This document shows positions 1-6,524 of a stretch of 6,524 bases of DNA, one piece after another. The first letter of the stretch is position 1. Each line of letters starts with the position of its first letter. Both the position numbers and the translations under genes were made by a program. Source of the DNA: JBECKS01 sp040235395 (GTDB lineage Bacteria > Pseudomonadota > Gammaproteobacteria > Pseudomonadales > JBECKS01). Location of the stretch: assembly GCA_040235395.1 (NCBI GenBank), contig JBECKS010000140.1, positions 1-6,524 of the forward strand. Reading direction: 5' to 3'. The notes below the pieces were generated by a model that was not told the DNA's origin, searched no databases, and saw only the letters and a list, made by a program, of their open reading frames with translations.

Positions 1-1544
1 TTTGATGACACATCATAACTTACCCGTGATATGCCAGAAATCTCATTGATAATCCTGTTAGACACTTTTTCAAGAAGCTCATAAGGCAGGTGAGCCCAAC
101 GCGCCGTCATAAAATCAATTGTTTCAACTGCTCTTAAACTAACTACATATTCGTAGCGTCTCGCATCACCAACAACACCAACAGATTTAACTGGCAGGAA
201 TACAACAAAGGCCTGACTGGTACGCTCATACCAACCGCTTGTTCTTAACTCTTCGATAAAAATAGCATCAGCCTGACGCAAGATATCCGCATATTCCTTT
301 TTAACTTCACCAAGAATACGTACACCTAAACCTGGACCCGGGAAGGGATGTCGATAAACCATATCATGGGGTAATCCCAATTCCAGGCCCAATTTCCTGA
401 CTTCATCCTTAAATAACTCACGCAGGGGTTCAAGTAATTCAAGTTTCATTTCTTCAGGCAATCCACCAACATTGTGATGAGATTTAATGACATGGGCCTT
501 GCCACTTTTAGCGCCTGCAGACTCAATAACATCTGGATAGATGGTTCCCTGGGCTAACCAGCTTATCCCTTCAAGTTTTTCTGCTTCTGCATCAAAAACT
601 TCAATAAAGGTATTACCAATAATTTTTCTTTTCTTTTCAGGATCACTGACACCCTTGAGCTTCGTTAAGAATAAATCTTCCGAATCGGAGCGAATCACCT
701 TGACACCCATGTTATCTGCAAAGGTCTGCATGACCTGATCGCCTTCATGCAATCTAAGTAAACCGTTGTCAACGAATACACAAACGAGCTGGTCACCAAT
801 TGCCTGATGTAATAATGCGGCAACAACAGAGGAATCCACACCACCAGAAAGCCCTAGCAATACCTTATCTTCGCCAACTTGCTCCCTAACACGCTCTATC
901 ATATCTGCCAGAATATTGGCGGGCGTCCAGAGCGCTTCACAGGCACAAATATTTTTCACAAAATTTTCGAGGATTCTCCCACCCTCAACCGTGTGGGTAA
1001 CTTCCGGGTGAAACTGCAACCCATAGAAATGTCTGTCTGGGTTTGACATAGCGGCAATAGGTGCGCTTTCTGTGCTAGCACTTAAAGAAAATCCTTCAGG
1101 TAACAAGCTAACCTTATCACCATGACTCATCCAGACATCAAGACACAGCTTCCCCTTACTTTCTTTCGCCTGAATATTGGCAAAAAGAGGGGATTCCTTT
1201 TCCAACATCAATTCCGCATAACCAAATTCCCTTAAATCAGAACTACCAACTGAACCTCCAAACTGCAAAGCCATAGTCTGCATGCCATAACAGATACCAA
1301 GTACAGGGAGACCAAGCTCAAACACAATCTCAGGCGCCCTAGGGGTGTCGTGCTCAGTAACGGATTCAGGTCCACCTGAAAGCACAATGCCTTTTGCCTT
1401 AAAGCTTTTAATAAAATCTTCGCCAACATCGTAAGGATGCAGCTCACAATACACGCCAATTTCGCGAATGCGTCTTGCAATCAGTTGCGTGTATTGAGAA
1501 CCAAAATCAAGAATCAGAATACGTTCCTGATGAATATCGAACAC
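1..1544 (-). CDS. guaA: GMP synthase (glutamine-hydrolysing), C-terminal end cut by window edge
   Basis: Cytosolic GuaA converts XMP, ATP and glutamine to GMP, the last step of guanine nucleotide synthesis. I translated 514 residues. An N-terminal class I glutamine amidotransferase domain (about 8-200) carries the triad: Cys85 in GICYGMQ, and His179 and Glu181 in QFHPEVTH. The ATP pyrophosphatase domain follows with the P-loop SGGVDSS (233-239), then KSHHNVGGLP, and the dimerisation domain begins near HPFPGPGLG. The last readable residues, SRVSYDVSS, match the E. coli protein shortly before its end (PPATIEWE in E. coli), so about nine residues lie off the left edge. The start is GTG: an in-frame TAA lies at 1572-1574, no ATG follows it before residue 88, and a GGAG sits 7 nt upstream. 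The gene follows guaB by 150 nt and is probably co-transcribed with it. No frameshift or missing key residue is seen. Identification is very secure. Confidence 0.98.
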   Translation of the reverse strand, partial: MFDIHQERILILDFGSQYTQLIARRIREIGVYCELHPYDVGEDFIKSFKAKGIVLSGGPESVTEHDTPRAPEIVFELGLPVLGICYGMQTMALQFGGSVGSSDLREFGYAELMLEKESPLFANIQAKESKGKLCLDVWMSHGDKVSLLPEGFSLSASTESAPIAAMSNPDRHFYGLQFHPEVTHTVEGGRILENFVKNICACEALWTPANILADMIERVREQVGEDKVLLGLSGGVDSSVVAALLHQAIGDQLVCVFVDNGLLRLHEGDQVMQTFADNMGVKVIRSDSEDLFLTKLKGVSDPEKKRKIIGNTFIEVFDAEAEKLEGISWLAQGTIYPDVIESAGAKSGKAHVIKSHHNVGGLPEEMKLELLEPLRELFKDEVRKLGLELGLPHDMVYRHPFPGPGLGVRILGEVKKEYADILRQADAIFIEELRTSGWYERTSQAFVVFLPVKSVGVVGDARRYEYVVSLRAVETIDFMTARWAHLPYELLEKVSNRIINEISGISRVSYDVSS

Positions 1545-1551
1545 AAGAAAT

Positions 1552-1555
1552 CTCC
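1552..1555 (-). promoter_or_regulatory. guaA ribosome binding site (decides GTG start)
   Basis: Read on the minus strand this is GGAG, 7 nt before the GTG at 1544. It is the only good Shine-Dalgarno core between the in-frame stop at 1572-1574 and the conserved N-terminus (RILILDFGSQYTQL). It therefore fixes the start at a GTG codon rather than ATG. Confidence 0.75.
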
Positions 1556-1638
1556 AGACAATAAACGGGAATTACATAATTTATAACAAGAGCACGCCAT
1601 CGAACTCAGGGCACTCCCAAACAAAAATCAGGCTACAC

Positions 1639-1654
1639 AACACTGGCCAGTGTT
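1639..1654. repeat. Perfect 16-bp palindrome in the guaB-guaA gap
   Basis: AACACTGGCCAGTGTT is a perfect palindrome. As RNA it could fold into a 6-bp stem with a GGCC loop. On the plus strand it is followed by TTTTATT, which gives terminator shape, but no plus-strand gene ends there. On the minus strand, the direction of guaBA transcription, it is followed by GTGTAGCC with no U-run, so it should not terminate the operon. It could be a protein-binding site, an mRNA processing or stability hairpin between the two cistrons, or chance. The sequence does not decide between these. Confidence 0.5.
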
Positions 1655-1694
1655 TTATTCACTCTCAACTGATTCTGATAACTAGCTTACAGGA

Positions 1695-3164
1695 TTAACT
1701 AACTGGATAGTTAGGTGCTTCTTTGGTAATCGTAACGTCGTGTACATGACTTTCCGCCATACCTGCTGAAGTTACCCGAACAAACTTGGGCTTGGTTTGC
1801 ATGGTCTTGACGTCAGGGCTTCCAGTGTAACCCATGCTAGAACGCAGACCACCCAGCATCTGATGCACAATCACCGAGACGGGGCCTTTATAAGGCACCC
1901 TGCCTTCTATGCCCTCTGGTACCAGCTTATCAACACCCATTGAAGCATCCTGAAAATATCGATCGCTAGAGCCTTCGCTTTGCGCCATAGCACCCAAGGA
2001 ACCCATACCCCTGTAAGCTTTATAATATCGCCCCTGAAAGAGCTCTACTTCGCCTGGTGCTTCTTCTGTACCTGCTAGCAAGCTTCCCACCATAATACTA
2101 TCTGCGCCTGCAGCGATTGCCTTAGCCATATCACCAGAAAAACGAATTCCTCCGTCAGCAATGACTGGAATATTCTCATTGATCAGGGCTTCCTTAACAT
2201 CTGAAATAGCGGTTATTTGAGGAACACCTATGCCCGCGACAATACGAGTGGTGCAGATGGAGCCTGGGCCAATACCCACTTTAATAGCATCAACACCTGC
2301 ATCCCTTAATGCTAAGGCTGCATCTGCCGTGGCAATGTTTCCACCAATCACTTCCAGCTTGGGATAATTTTTCTTTACCCATGCAACTCTTTCCAATACC
2401 CCTTTTGAGTGCCCATGAGCGGTATCAACCACGATGAGGTCGACGCCAGCATCCACCAATAATTCTATCCTGCGCTCCGTACCTTCACCTGTACCCACTG
2501 CTGCACCAACCACTAAACGACCTTGGTCATCCTTACAGGCATGTGGAAAGGTTTCTGCCTTCTTAATGTCCTTAACAGTAATCATGCCCTTTAGCTGGAA
2601 CTGATCATCAACAACAAGCACTTTTTCAATACGATGTTCATGCAGTAGATCCTTTACCGTATCACTATCAACACCTTCCTTGACGGTAACCAGCTTTTCC
2701 TTACTTGTCATGATAGCTGAAACGGGTTTGCTAAGATCTTTCTGGAAGCGTAAGTCACGACTGGTAACGATACCCACCAGATCCTTTCCTTCCACTACAG
2801 GTACACCTGAAATGTTGTTGCTAAGCGTTAAATCAATCAGTTCAGCAATACTTGCATTTGGACTGATAGTGAGAGGGTCTTTAACCACACCACTTTCAAA
2901 TTTCTTAACCCTGCGAACTTCTAGAGCGTGGGCTTCTGGTGTCATATTCTTGTGAAGAATACCAACACCGCCTTCCTGCGCCATGGTAATCGCCATACGG
3001 GATTCAGTAACCGTATCCATAGCAGCAGAGATAAGAGGGATATTTATCTGAAGATTGCGGGTTAGTCTTGAACGGGTGGAAACATTTTTAGGCAGGACTT
3101 CTGAATAGCCAGGCACAAGCAAGACATCATCAAAAGTTAAGGCTTCTTTATCAATTCTCAACAT
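1695..3164 (-). CDS. guaB: Inosine-5'-monophosphate dehydrogenase
   Basis: GuaB oxidises IMP to XMP with NAD+ in the cytosol, the committed and usually rate-limiting step to guanine nucleotides. It is 489 residues, the normal bacterial length. The N-terminal part of the TIM barrel (1-90, with LTFDDVLLVPGYSEVLP at 9-25) is interrupted by two CBS domains (about 93-150 and 155-204), which in the family bind ATP/GTP and tune oligomer state. The barrel resumes with the cofactor-side VVDTAHGHS (245-253) and the catalytic loop GIGPGSICTTR. In that loop Cys304 is the nucleophile and Gly299, Gly301 and Cys304 form the potassium site. IMP-phosphate motifs DGGIRFSGD (337-345) and GGLRSSMGY (438-446) follow. 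The mobile-flap Arg402-Tyr403 pair lies in SSDRYFQ. The ATG is set by a near-perfect Shine-Dalgarno sequence. It is first in the guaB-guaA operon, with its own promoter just after tilS. All key residues are present. Confidence 0.99.
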   Translation of the reverse strand: MLRIDKEALTFDDVLLVPGYSEVLPKNVSTRSRLTRNLQINIPLISAAMDTVTESRMAITMAQEGGVGILHKNMTPEAHALEVRRVKKFESGVVKDPLTISPNASIAELIDLTLSNNISGVPVVEGKDLVGIVTSRDLRFQKDLSKPVSAIMTSKEKLVTVKEGVDSDTVKDLLHEHRIEKVLVVDDQFQLKGMITVKDIKKAETFPHACKDDQGRLVVGAAVGTGEGTERRIELLVDAGVDLIVVDTAHGHSKGVLERVAWVKKNYPKLEVIGGNIATADAALALRDAGVDAIKVGIGPGSICTTRIVAGIGVPQITAISDVKEALINENIPVIADGGIRFSGDMAKAIAAGADSIMVGSLLAGTEEAPGEVELFQGRYYKAYRGMGSLGAMAQSEGSSDRYFQDASMGVDKLVPEGIEGRVPYKGPVSVIVHQMLGGLRSSMGYTGSPDVKTMQTKPKFVRVTSAGMAESHVHDVTITKEAPNYPVS

Positions 3165-3167
3165 GAT

Positions 3168-3175
3168 TCACCTCC
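3168..3175 (-). promoter_or_regulatory. Strong guaB ribosome binding site
   Basis: On the minus strand this reads GGAGGTGA, an 8-nt perfect complement to the 16S rRNA 3' end. The GGAGG core is 6 nt from the ATG. It is the strongest ribosome binding site in the window, fitting a highly expressed biosynthetic enzyme, and it contrasts with tilS, which has none visible. Confidence 0.9.
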
Positions 3176-3206
3176 ATTGTCCCGTTGACACTCTCTATGA
3201 CGTAGA

Positions 3207-3222
3207 ACATAGGCGTTTACGT
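3207..3222 (-). promoter_or_regulatory. Possible PurR-like operator, weak
   Basis: On the minus strand this reads ACGTAAACGCCTATGT. The left half differs at one position from the E. coli PurR half-site ACGCAAAC, and the whole matches the 16-bp consensus, as I remember it, at about 11 positions. The right half is poor. E. coli guaBA belongs to the PurR regulon, which makes the idea reasonable. The site is well downstream of the main predicted promoter, however, and overlaps only the start region of a weaker second candidate. Whether this organism has PurR is unknown. Confidence 0.2.
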
Positions 3223-3354
3223 AATAGACGCATTGCATGCTTCGTAAGCAACATCAGTGAATTAAACAGCTGTGATGAAGGCCTTCTCGTTCTACCTGAT
3301 TGTCCTTAAGTGCACAGGCTTTCACTGGCTTCGAGGCTGAAAAATAAGCGGAGC

Positions 3355-3383
3355 ATTATAGTGACCCAGCCCATGATTAACAA
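3355..3383 (-). promoter_or_regulatory. guaBA promoter, sigma70 type
   Basis: On the minus strand there is TTGTTA (3378-3383, four of six to the -35 consensus), a 17-nt spacer, and a perfect TATAAT (3355-3360). The expected start is near 3346-3348, after a GC-rich discriminator, GCTCCGC. It lies about 30 nt beyond the tilS stop and reads only toward guaB. GC-rich discriminators are typical of promoters repressed by ppGpp, and E. coli guaB is known to be under growth-rate control, so similar regulation is inferred. One arm of an interrupted inverted repeat, ACCCAG (3364-3369) with CTGGGT (3408-3413), falls inside the spacer; its meaning is unknown. Confidence 0.75.
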
Positions 3384-3412
3384 GCAAATCGACAACTATC
3401 GGATAGTCTGGG

Positions 3413-4816
3413 TTACTCAGCAGCCCCTTTTTTTCTAAACAGCTGCCAGCCCTTTCCATCCCTGGCTTCAAAACCCTTGCAAATCCACAAGTCACCCACA
3501 GCCGCGAGTTTTTTCTCGCCCTGCTCTTCAACAAAAAACAGTGGCACAGCATCTCTTTCCCAAGGCGGCACCCTATACTCTTGGAAAAGCTTCTTTAACA
3601 ACTGGCTTTTATCCCGCCCTACTGGCTGACAACGCAAACCTGCCTCGCGAAATTCAACTTTCAATTCAGAGAAACGTTTATCAAGCGAATGTCCTGTAGC
3701 GCTTACTTTTTCACAACAGTAACAAGTTTGTGCAAAGTGATGACAGGGCTGTTCTTCAAGTTTCCAAGTGAGCATAGTCTCCTCCAACTCACTTAGCACT
3801 TCCTGTTTTAATAGAAAAAGCTGCTGTTCGAAACCATGCCATGTCACCGTGTACTCATCATCTTTCCATGACATGATTTCAAAAGAAGGGATGGTACTTT
3901 GATTTAACATGGCAACGAGCTTTTCAAGCCGTTGAGCAGGCGGCATCTGTATATGCTTTTTATCCATCCAGAATCTCAACAGATTCTTCTGTCTAGCCTT
4001 ACTAAGATTTTTCAAGGCATGAATATCCAAGCACTCACCCCAACGGGCAAGCTCAACATCCTTACACAGCAGATTATGAAAATCTTCCTGCGCTACTTCC
4101 TTAAGTAGTTGCTGTTGATCACTTTGCAAACGACCAACTCGAGCCAAGGCATCATTGATTTGTGGCCAACGATTTCTTATTAACGGAAGAATATCCTGTC
4201 GAATAAAATTTCTTGAGAAATAAGTATCTTCATTGCTTTCATCTTCAATCCATTCGAGATTATTTTCACTTGCCCACAAGGCGAGCTCTTTTTTATCCAG
4301 ATTCAGCAAGGGGCGTAATATTAGTGCAGCGTTAAGCTCTCTAGATTCTGGAATACCTGTTAATGCCTTACCACCATTTCCACGGAACAAACGAAACAGC
4401 AGGGTTTCTACCTGATCATCACGATGATGACCCATCAATAACAAATCATTTTCACGACAGACGTTTTTGAAAACCTGATAACGTAAAGTTCTGGCTCTAC
4501 TTTCAATACCTTGTTTCGAATCATTATCCTGAATGACATCAATCTGCTCAGAAAAGAAGGCAATTCCTAAACGCTTACACTGTTCTTCACAAAATATTTT
4601 CCACCATTCGGACTGCTTGCTGATTCCATGATTAACGTGAATAGCCTGAAGAGATAATTGATGGGTAGATTGCTGTAGAAAGCGATGACTTAGATGCAAG
4701 AGCACCATTGAATCCAGACCACCACTGAGGGCAATGCATATTCTCGAAACATGGGGATGCGTATTTAAAAACCCTGTTAACTTATCGTTAAAAACTTCTT
4801 GAAGTGATGATTCCAT
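3413..4816 (-). CDS. tilS: tRNA(Ile)-lysidine synthetase
   Basis: TilS attaches lysine, using ATP, to the wobble C34 of the tRNA-Ile with CAU anticodon. This makes lysidine, switching the tRNA from Met to Ile charging and from AUG to AUA reading; the enzyme is essential in most bacteria. The 467-residue protein fits the long, proteobacterial type. The N-terminal ATP pyrophosphatase domain has the P-loop SGGLDS (31-36), HVNHGIS (60-66), GIESRARTLRYQ (103-114), GHHRDDQVETLLFRLFRG (129-146) and SRNFIRQDILPLI (201-213). A middle region (about 215-340) and the C-terminal domain, with FREAGLRCQPVGRDKSQLLK (389-408) and YRVPPWERDAVPLFF (414-428), follow. Odd: a Cys/His cluster, CHHFAQTCYCC (358-368), lies between the last two domains. 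The ATG is 8 nt after the dnaE stop with no Shine-Dalgarno sequence visible, so translation is probably coupled to dnaE. No other start suits the N-terminus. Confidence 0.97.
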   Translation of the reverse strand: MESSLQEVFNDKLTGFLNTHPHVSRICIALSGGLDSMVLLHLSHRFLQQSTHQLSLQAIHVNHGISKQSEWWKIFCEEQCKRLGIAFFSEQIDVIQDNDSKQGIESRARTLRYQVFKNVCRENDLLLMGHHRDDQVETLLFRLFRGNGGKALTGIPESRELNAALILRPLLNLDKKELALWASENNLEWIEDESNEDTYFSRNFIRQDILPLIRNRWPQINDALARVGRLQSDQQQLLKEVAQEDFHNLLCKDVELARWGECLDIHALKNLSKARQKNLLRFWMDKKHIQMPPAQRLEKLVAMLNQSTIPSFEIMSWKDDEYTVTWHGFEQQLFLLKQEVLSELEETMLTWKLEEQPCHHFAQTCYCCEKVSATGHSLDKRFSELKVEFREAGLRCQPVGRDKSQLLKKLFQEYRVPPWERDAVPLFFVEEQGEKKLAAVGDLWICKGFEARDGKGWQLFRKKGAAE

Positions 4817-4824
4817 AATGACAA

Positions 4825-6524
4825 TCAGGAAGCTTCTTCAGAAGGATAATTCAGGAAAACCGCCTGAGTTCCAAACAAATCTCTCAAACCTTCAATCAAA
4901 CTATCATCAGGTTTTACATTCCAGGCACTGCTCAACTGAATATTCGCACGTGCTTCGCTATTGGAATATTCAATGACAAGCGGGCAGCCATCTTCTGATT
5001 TAAAACCGCTTCCTTTTGCACCGTGCGCCCTCAACACTTCCTTAAGCTTTTCCTGAAAAACATTTTCCATGACATTTTGATTAATTCTTATACGGATATC
5101 ACTGGCAAAATGCTCTCTCGCTTCATTCAAACCTTTTACCGATTCGGCCAACATTTTCAAACCACCCGTATATTCATCGTGAGACACACGCCCTTCGACA
5201 ATAACAACAGCGTCCTTCGCAAGATATTCTGGATTACATTGGGCAAGCACTTCTGAAAAAAGACTCACATCAATATTGCCACTTCTATCATCGAGTTGAA
5301 TAAAGCACATTTTCCCACGCCTTCCCTCCATGGTTCTTACTGATGTGATGATTCCGCAAATCGTTTCCAAACGATCATTGCTACTCAGGTCTGCTATTCT
5401 GCGTTTAGCAAATTGACGTATTTCCTTTTCATACTGGTCAAAGGGATGCCCAGTGAGAAACAGACCAAGGGTTTCCTTTTCACCTTGCAACCTATCCCGT
5501 TCTTTCATGGGTTTTGCACTCACATAATTGGTTGCAGGACTTTCTGAATCCACCAAACCAAACATATCTTCCATACCTGATGACTGATTCTGGGAAAACT
5601 GATCAGCCGCCTGCAAAGCTGAGTCAAGAGACGATAATAGCGTTGCTCTATCTTGCCCAAACTCATCCATGGCACCGCATCTGATAAGTGCTTCAATCAC
5701 TTTTCTATTCACTTTTGACCCCGCAAGTCTTCGACAGAATTCAAACAGATCCGAAAAGGGCCCTTCCTGCTTTATTGAATTAACAATGGATTCGATAGGA
5801 CCTTCACCAACACCTTTAACAGCACCCAAACCATAAACAATCTGGTTTTCACTGCTTGCTACAAATTTATATTGACTGATGTTTACGGAAGGCAAGATGA
5901 TATCAAGCCCCATGCGACGACACTCTTCGATGAGCACAACTATCTTGTCGGTGTTATCAAGATCAGCAGATAACACAGAGGCCATAAGATAAGAAGGATA
6001 ATGGGTCTTGAGCCACATCGTCTGATAGGAAACCAGGGCATAGGCTGCAGAGTGACTTTTGTTGAAACCGTACTCAGCAAATTTTTCCATCAAATCAAAA
6101 ATGGGAGTCGCGACTTTTTCATCAATATTGTTTTTTAACGCGCCATCATTAAATAAGCTTCTTTGCTTAGCCATCTCCTCGGGTTTCTTTTTACCCATTG
6201 CACGGCGCAACATATCAGCACCACCCAAGGTGTAATTGGCAAGCACCTGAGCAATCTGCATTACCTGTTCCTGATAAACGATGACCCCATAAGTATTTTT
6301 CAAGACCGGTTCAAGATCAGGGTGCGGAAATTCAACCTTGGATCTTCCGTGTTTCCTGTTTATAAAATCATCCACCATCCCCGACTGCAATGGACCAGGT
6401 CGGAATAATGCAACCAATGCAATAATGTCTTCAAAACTGCTTGGTTGAAGACGCTTAATAAGATCTTTCATACCTCTGGATTCAAGCTGGAAAACCGCTG
6501 TTGTTTCTGCAGTTCGCAAATACT
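4825..6524 (-). CDS. dnaE: DNA polymerase III subunit alpha, C-terminal half
   Basis: This is the replicative polymerase catalytic subunit, working in the holoenzyme with epsilon, theta, tau and the beta clamp. Only the last 565 residues, about half of a roughly 1160-residue protein, are in the window; the gene enters from the right edge and its true start is outside. Counting from the TTG codon at 6519: fingers region with ETTAVFQLESRGMKDL (5-20), ALFRPGPLQSGMV (37-49), QEQVMQIAQVL (83-93), GGADMLRRAMGKKKPEEMAK (99-118) and YGFNKSHSAAYALVSYQT (150-167); a helix-hairpin-helix near GLGAVKGVGEGPIE (230-243); an internal clamp-binding motif MEDMF (316-320); an OB fold (about 385-460, LDDRSGNIDVSLF); and the tau-binding C-terminal domain to 564. 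The palm with the catalytic aspartates is upstream of the window. The motif lacks the usual leading Gln. The dnaE stop is followed 8 nt later by tilS. Confidence 0.98.
   Translation of the reverse strand, partial: YLRTAETTAVFQLESRGMKDLIKRLQPSSFEDIIALVALFRPGPLQSGMVDDFINRKHGRSKVEFPHPDLEPVLKNTYGVIVYQEQVMQIAQVLANYTLGGADMLRRAMGKKKPEEMAKQRSLFNDGALKNNIDEKVATPIFDLMEKFAEYGFNKSHSAAYALVSYQTMWLKTHYPSYLMASVLSADLDNTDKIVVLIEECRRMGLDIILPSVNISQYKFVASSENQIVYGLGAVKGVGEGPIESIVNSIKQEGPFSDLFEFCRRLAGSKVNRKVIEALIRCGAMDEFGQDRATLLSSLDSALQAADQFSQNQSSGMEDMFGLVDSESPATNYVSAKPMKERDRLQGEKETLGLFLTGHPFDQYEKEIRQFAKRRIADLSSNDRLETICGIITSVRTMEGRRGKMCFIQLDDRSGNIDVSLFSEVLAQCNPEYLAKDAVVIVEGRVSHDEYTGGLKMLAESVKGLNEAREHFASDIRIRINQNVMENVFQEKLKEVLRAHGAKGSGFKSEDGCPLVIEYSNSEARANIQLSSAWNVKPDDSLIEGLRDLFGTQAVFLNYPSEEAS

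Larger units (their letters stand above)
3165..3347 (-). promoter_or_regulatory. Long 5' leader of guaB (about 180 nt)
   Basis: If transcription starts about 7 nt after the -10 box at 3355-3360, the guaB message has an untranslated leader of about 180 nt, long for a housekeeping enzyme. Visible inside it are a perfect 10-bp palindrome GAAGGCCTTC (3277-3286), a small hairpin with 5-bp arms and a 3-nt loop (3238-3250), a possible 19-codon reading frame (3195-3254) and a PurR-like half-operator (3207-3222). I recognise no known riboswitch. No hairpin followed by a U-run is seen, so classical attenuation is not supported. Confidence 0.45.

Noticed and set aside
541..738. Plus-strand open frame of 65 codons, with similar ones at 2680-2955, 4233-4415, 5023-5256 and 6163-6408
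   Set aside because: Each lies antisense inside guaA, guaB, tilS or dnaE, has no recognisable domain, and is explained by the coding frame on the other strand.
1232..1480. Minus-strand open frame of 82 codons
   Set aside because: It is in a shifted frame inside guaA, whose own frame encodes the amidotransferase domain with the Cys85 motif intact; no frameshift is needed.
1580..1614. TATAAA (minus strand, 1580-1585) as a separate guaA promoter
   Set aside because: At 17-nt spacing the -35 position reads TGAGTT, a poor match, and no better pairing was found; an internal promoter cannot be excluded but is not supported.
1699..1714. Hairpin CTAACT-GGAT-AGTTAG at the end of guaB
   Set aside because: It is AT-rich, lies within the last codons of guaB, and is not followed by a U-run in the transcribed direction, so it is not a terminator.
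3336..3372. T-run on the minus strand (3341-3345) as a possible tilS terminator
   Set aside because: No GC-rich hairpin sits immediately before it; the preceding bases are the guaB -10 box and discriminator.
3322..3552. Minus-strand open frame of 76 codons overlapping the tilS 3' end and the gap
   Set aside because: Most of it is a shifted reading of the conserved TilS C-terminal domain, it has no ribosome binding site, and it runs through the guaB promoter.
6163..6519. TTG at 6519 as a start for a short DnaE-like protein
   Set aside because: The open frame continues to the window edge with DnaE-like sequence starting mid-domain; this is the interior of full-length dnaE, not a new start.

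Overview
The window reads as ordinary bacterial housekeeping DNA, almost certainly from a gammaproteobacterium of moderate GC content (about 45% judged by eye). GuaA, GuaB and the DnaE C-terminal part all align closely by memory with their Escherichia coli counterparts. GuaB is 489 residues, against 488 in E. coli. I cannot place it to order or genus.

All four genes lie on the minus strand, so transcription runs from high to low coordinates. From right to left: the C-terminal half of dnaE (DNA polymerase III alpha, entering from the right edge); tilS (tRNA-Ile lysidine synthetase) starting 8 nt after the dnaE stop; a 248-nt gap holding a good sigma70-type promoter and a long leader; guaB (IMP dehydrogenase); a 150-nt gap with one perfect 16-bp palindrome; and guaA (GMP synthase), cut by the left edge about nine residues before its expected end.

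The genes form two functional blocks. dnaE-tilS is a tight pair, probably co-transcribed and translationally coupled, because tilS has no visible Shine-Dalgarno sequence. guaB-guaA is the classic guanine nucleotide branch: GuaB oxidises IMP to XMP and GuaA aminates XMP to GMP. It has its own promoter (TTGTTA-N17-TATAAT) just after the tilS stop, with a GC-rich discriminator of the kind linked to stringent and growth-rate control. No terminator is visible between tilS and guaB, so some read-through is likely.

I see no mobile element, CRISPR array, tRNA or rRNA gene, or obviously novel system. The points worth a second look are modest: the guaB leader (possible second promoter, PurR-like half-operator and short leader ORF), a Cys/His cluster in TilS, an internal clamp-binding motif in DnaE lacking the usual glutamine, and dnaE sitting directly next to tilS without accA.
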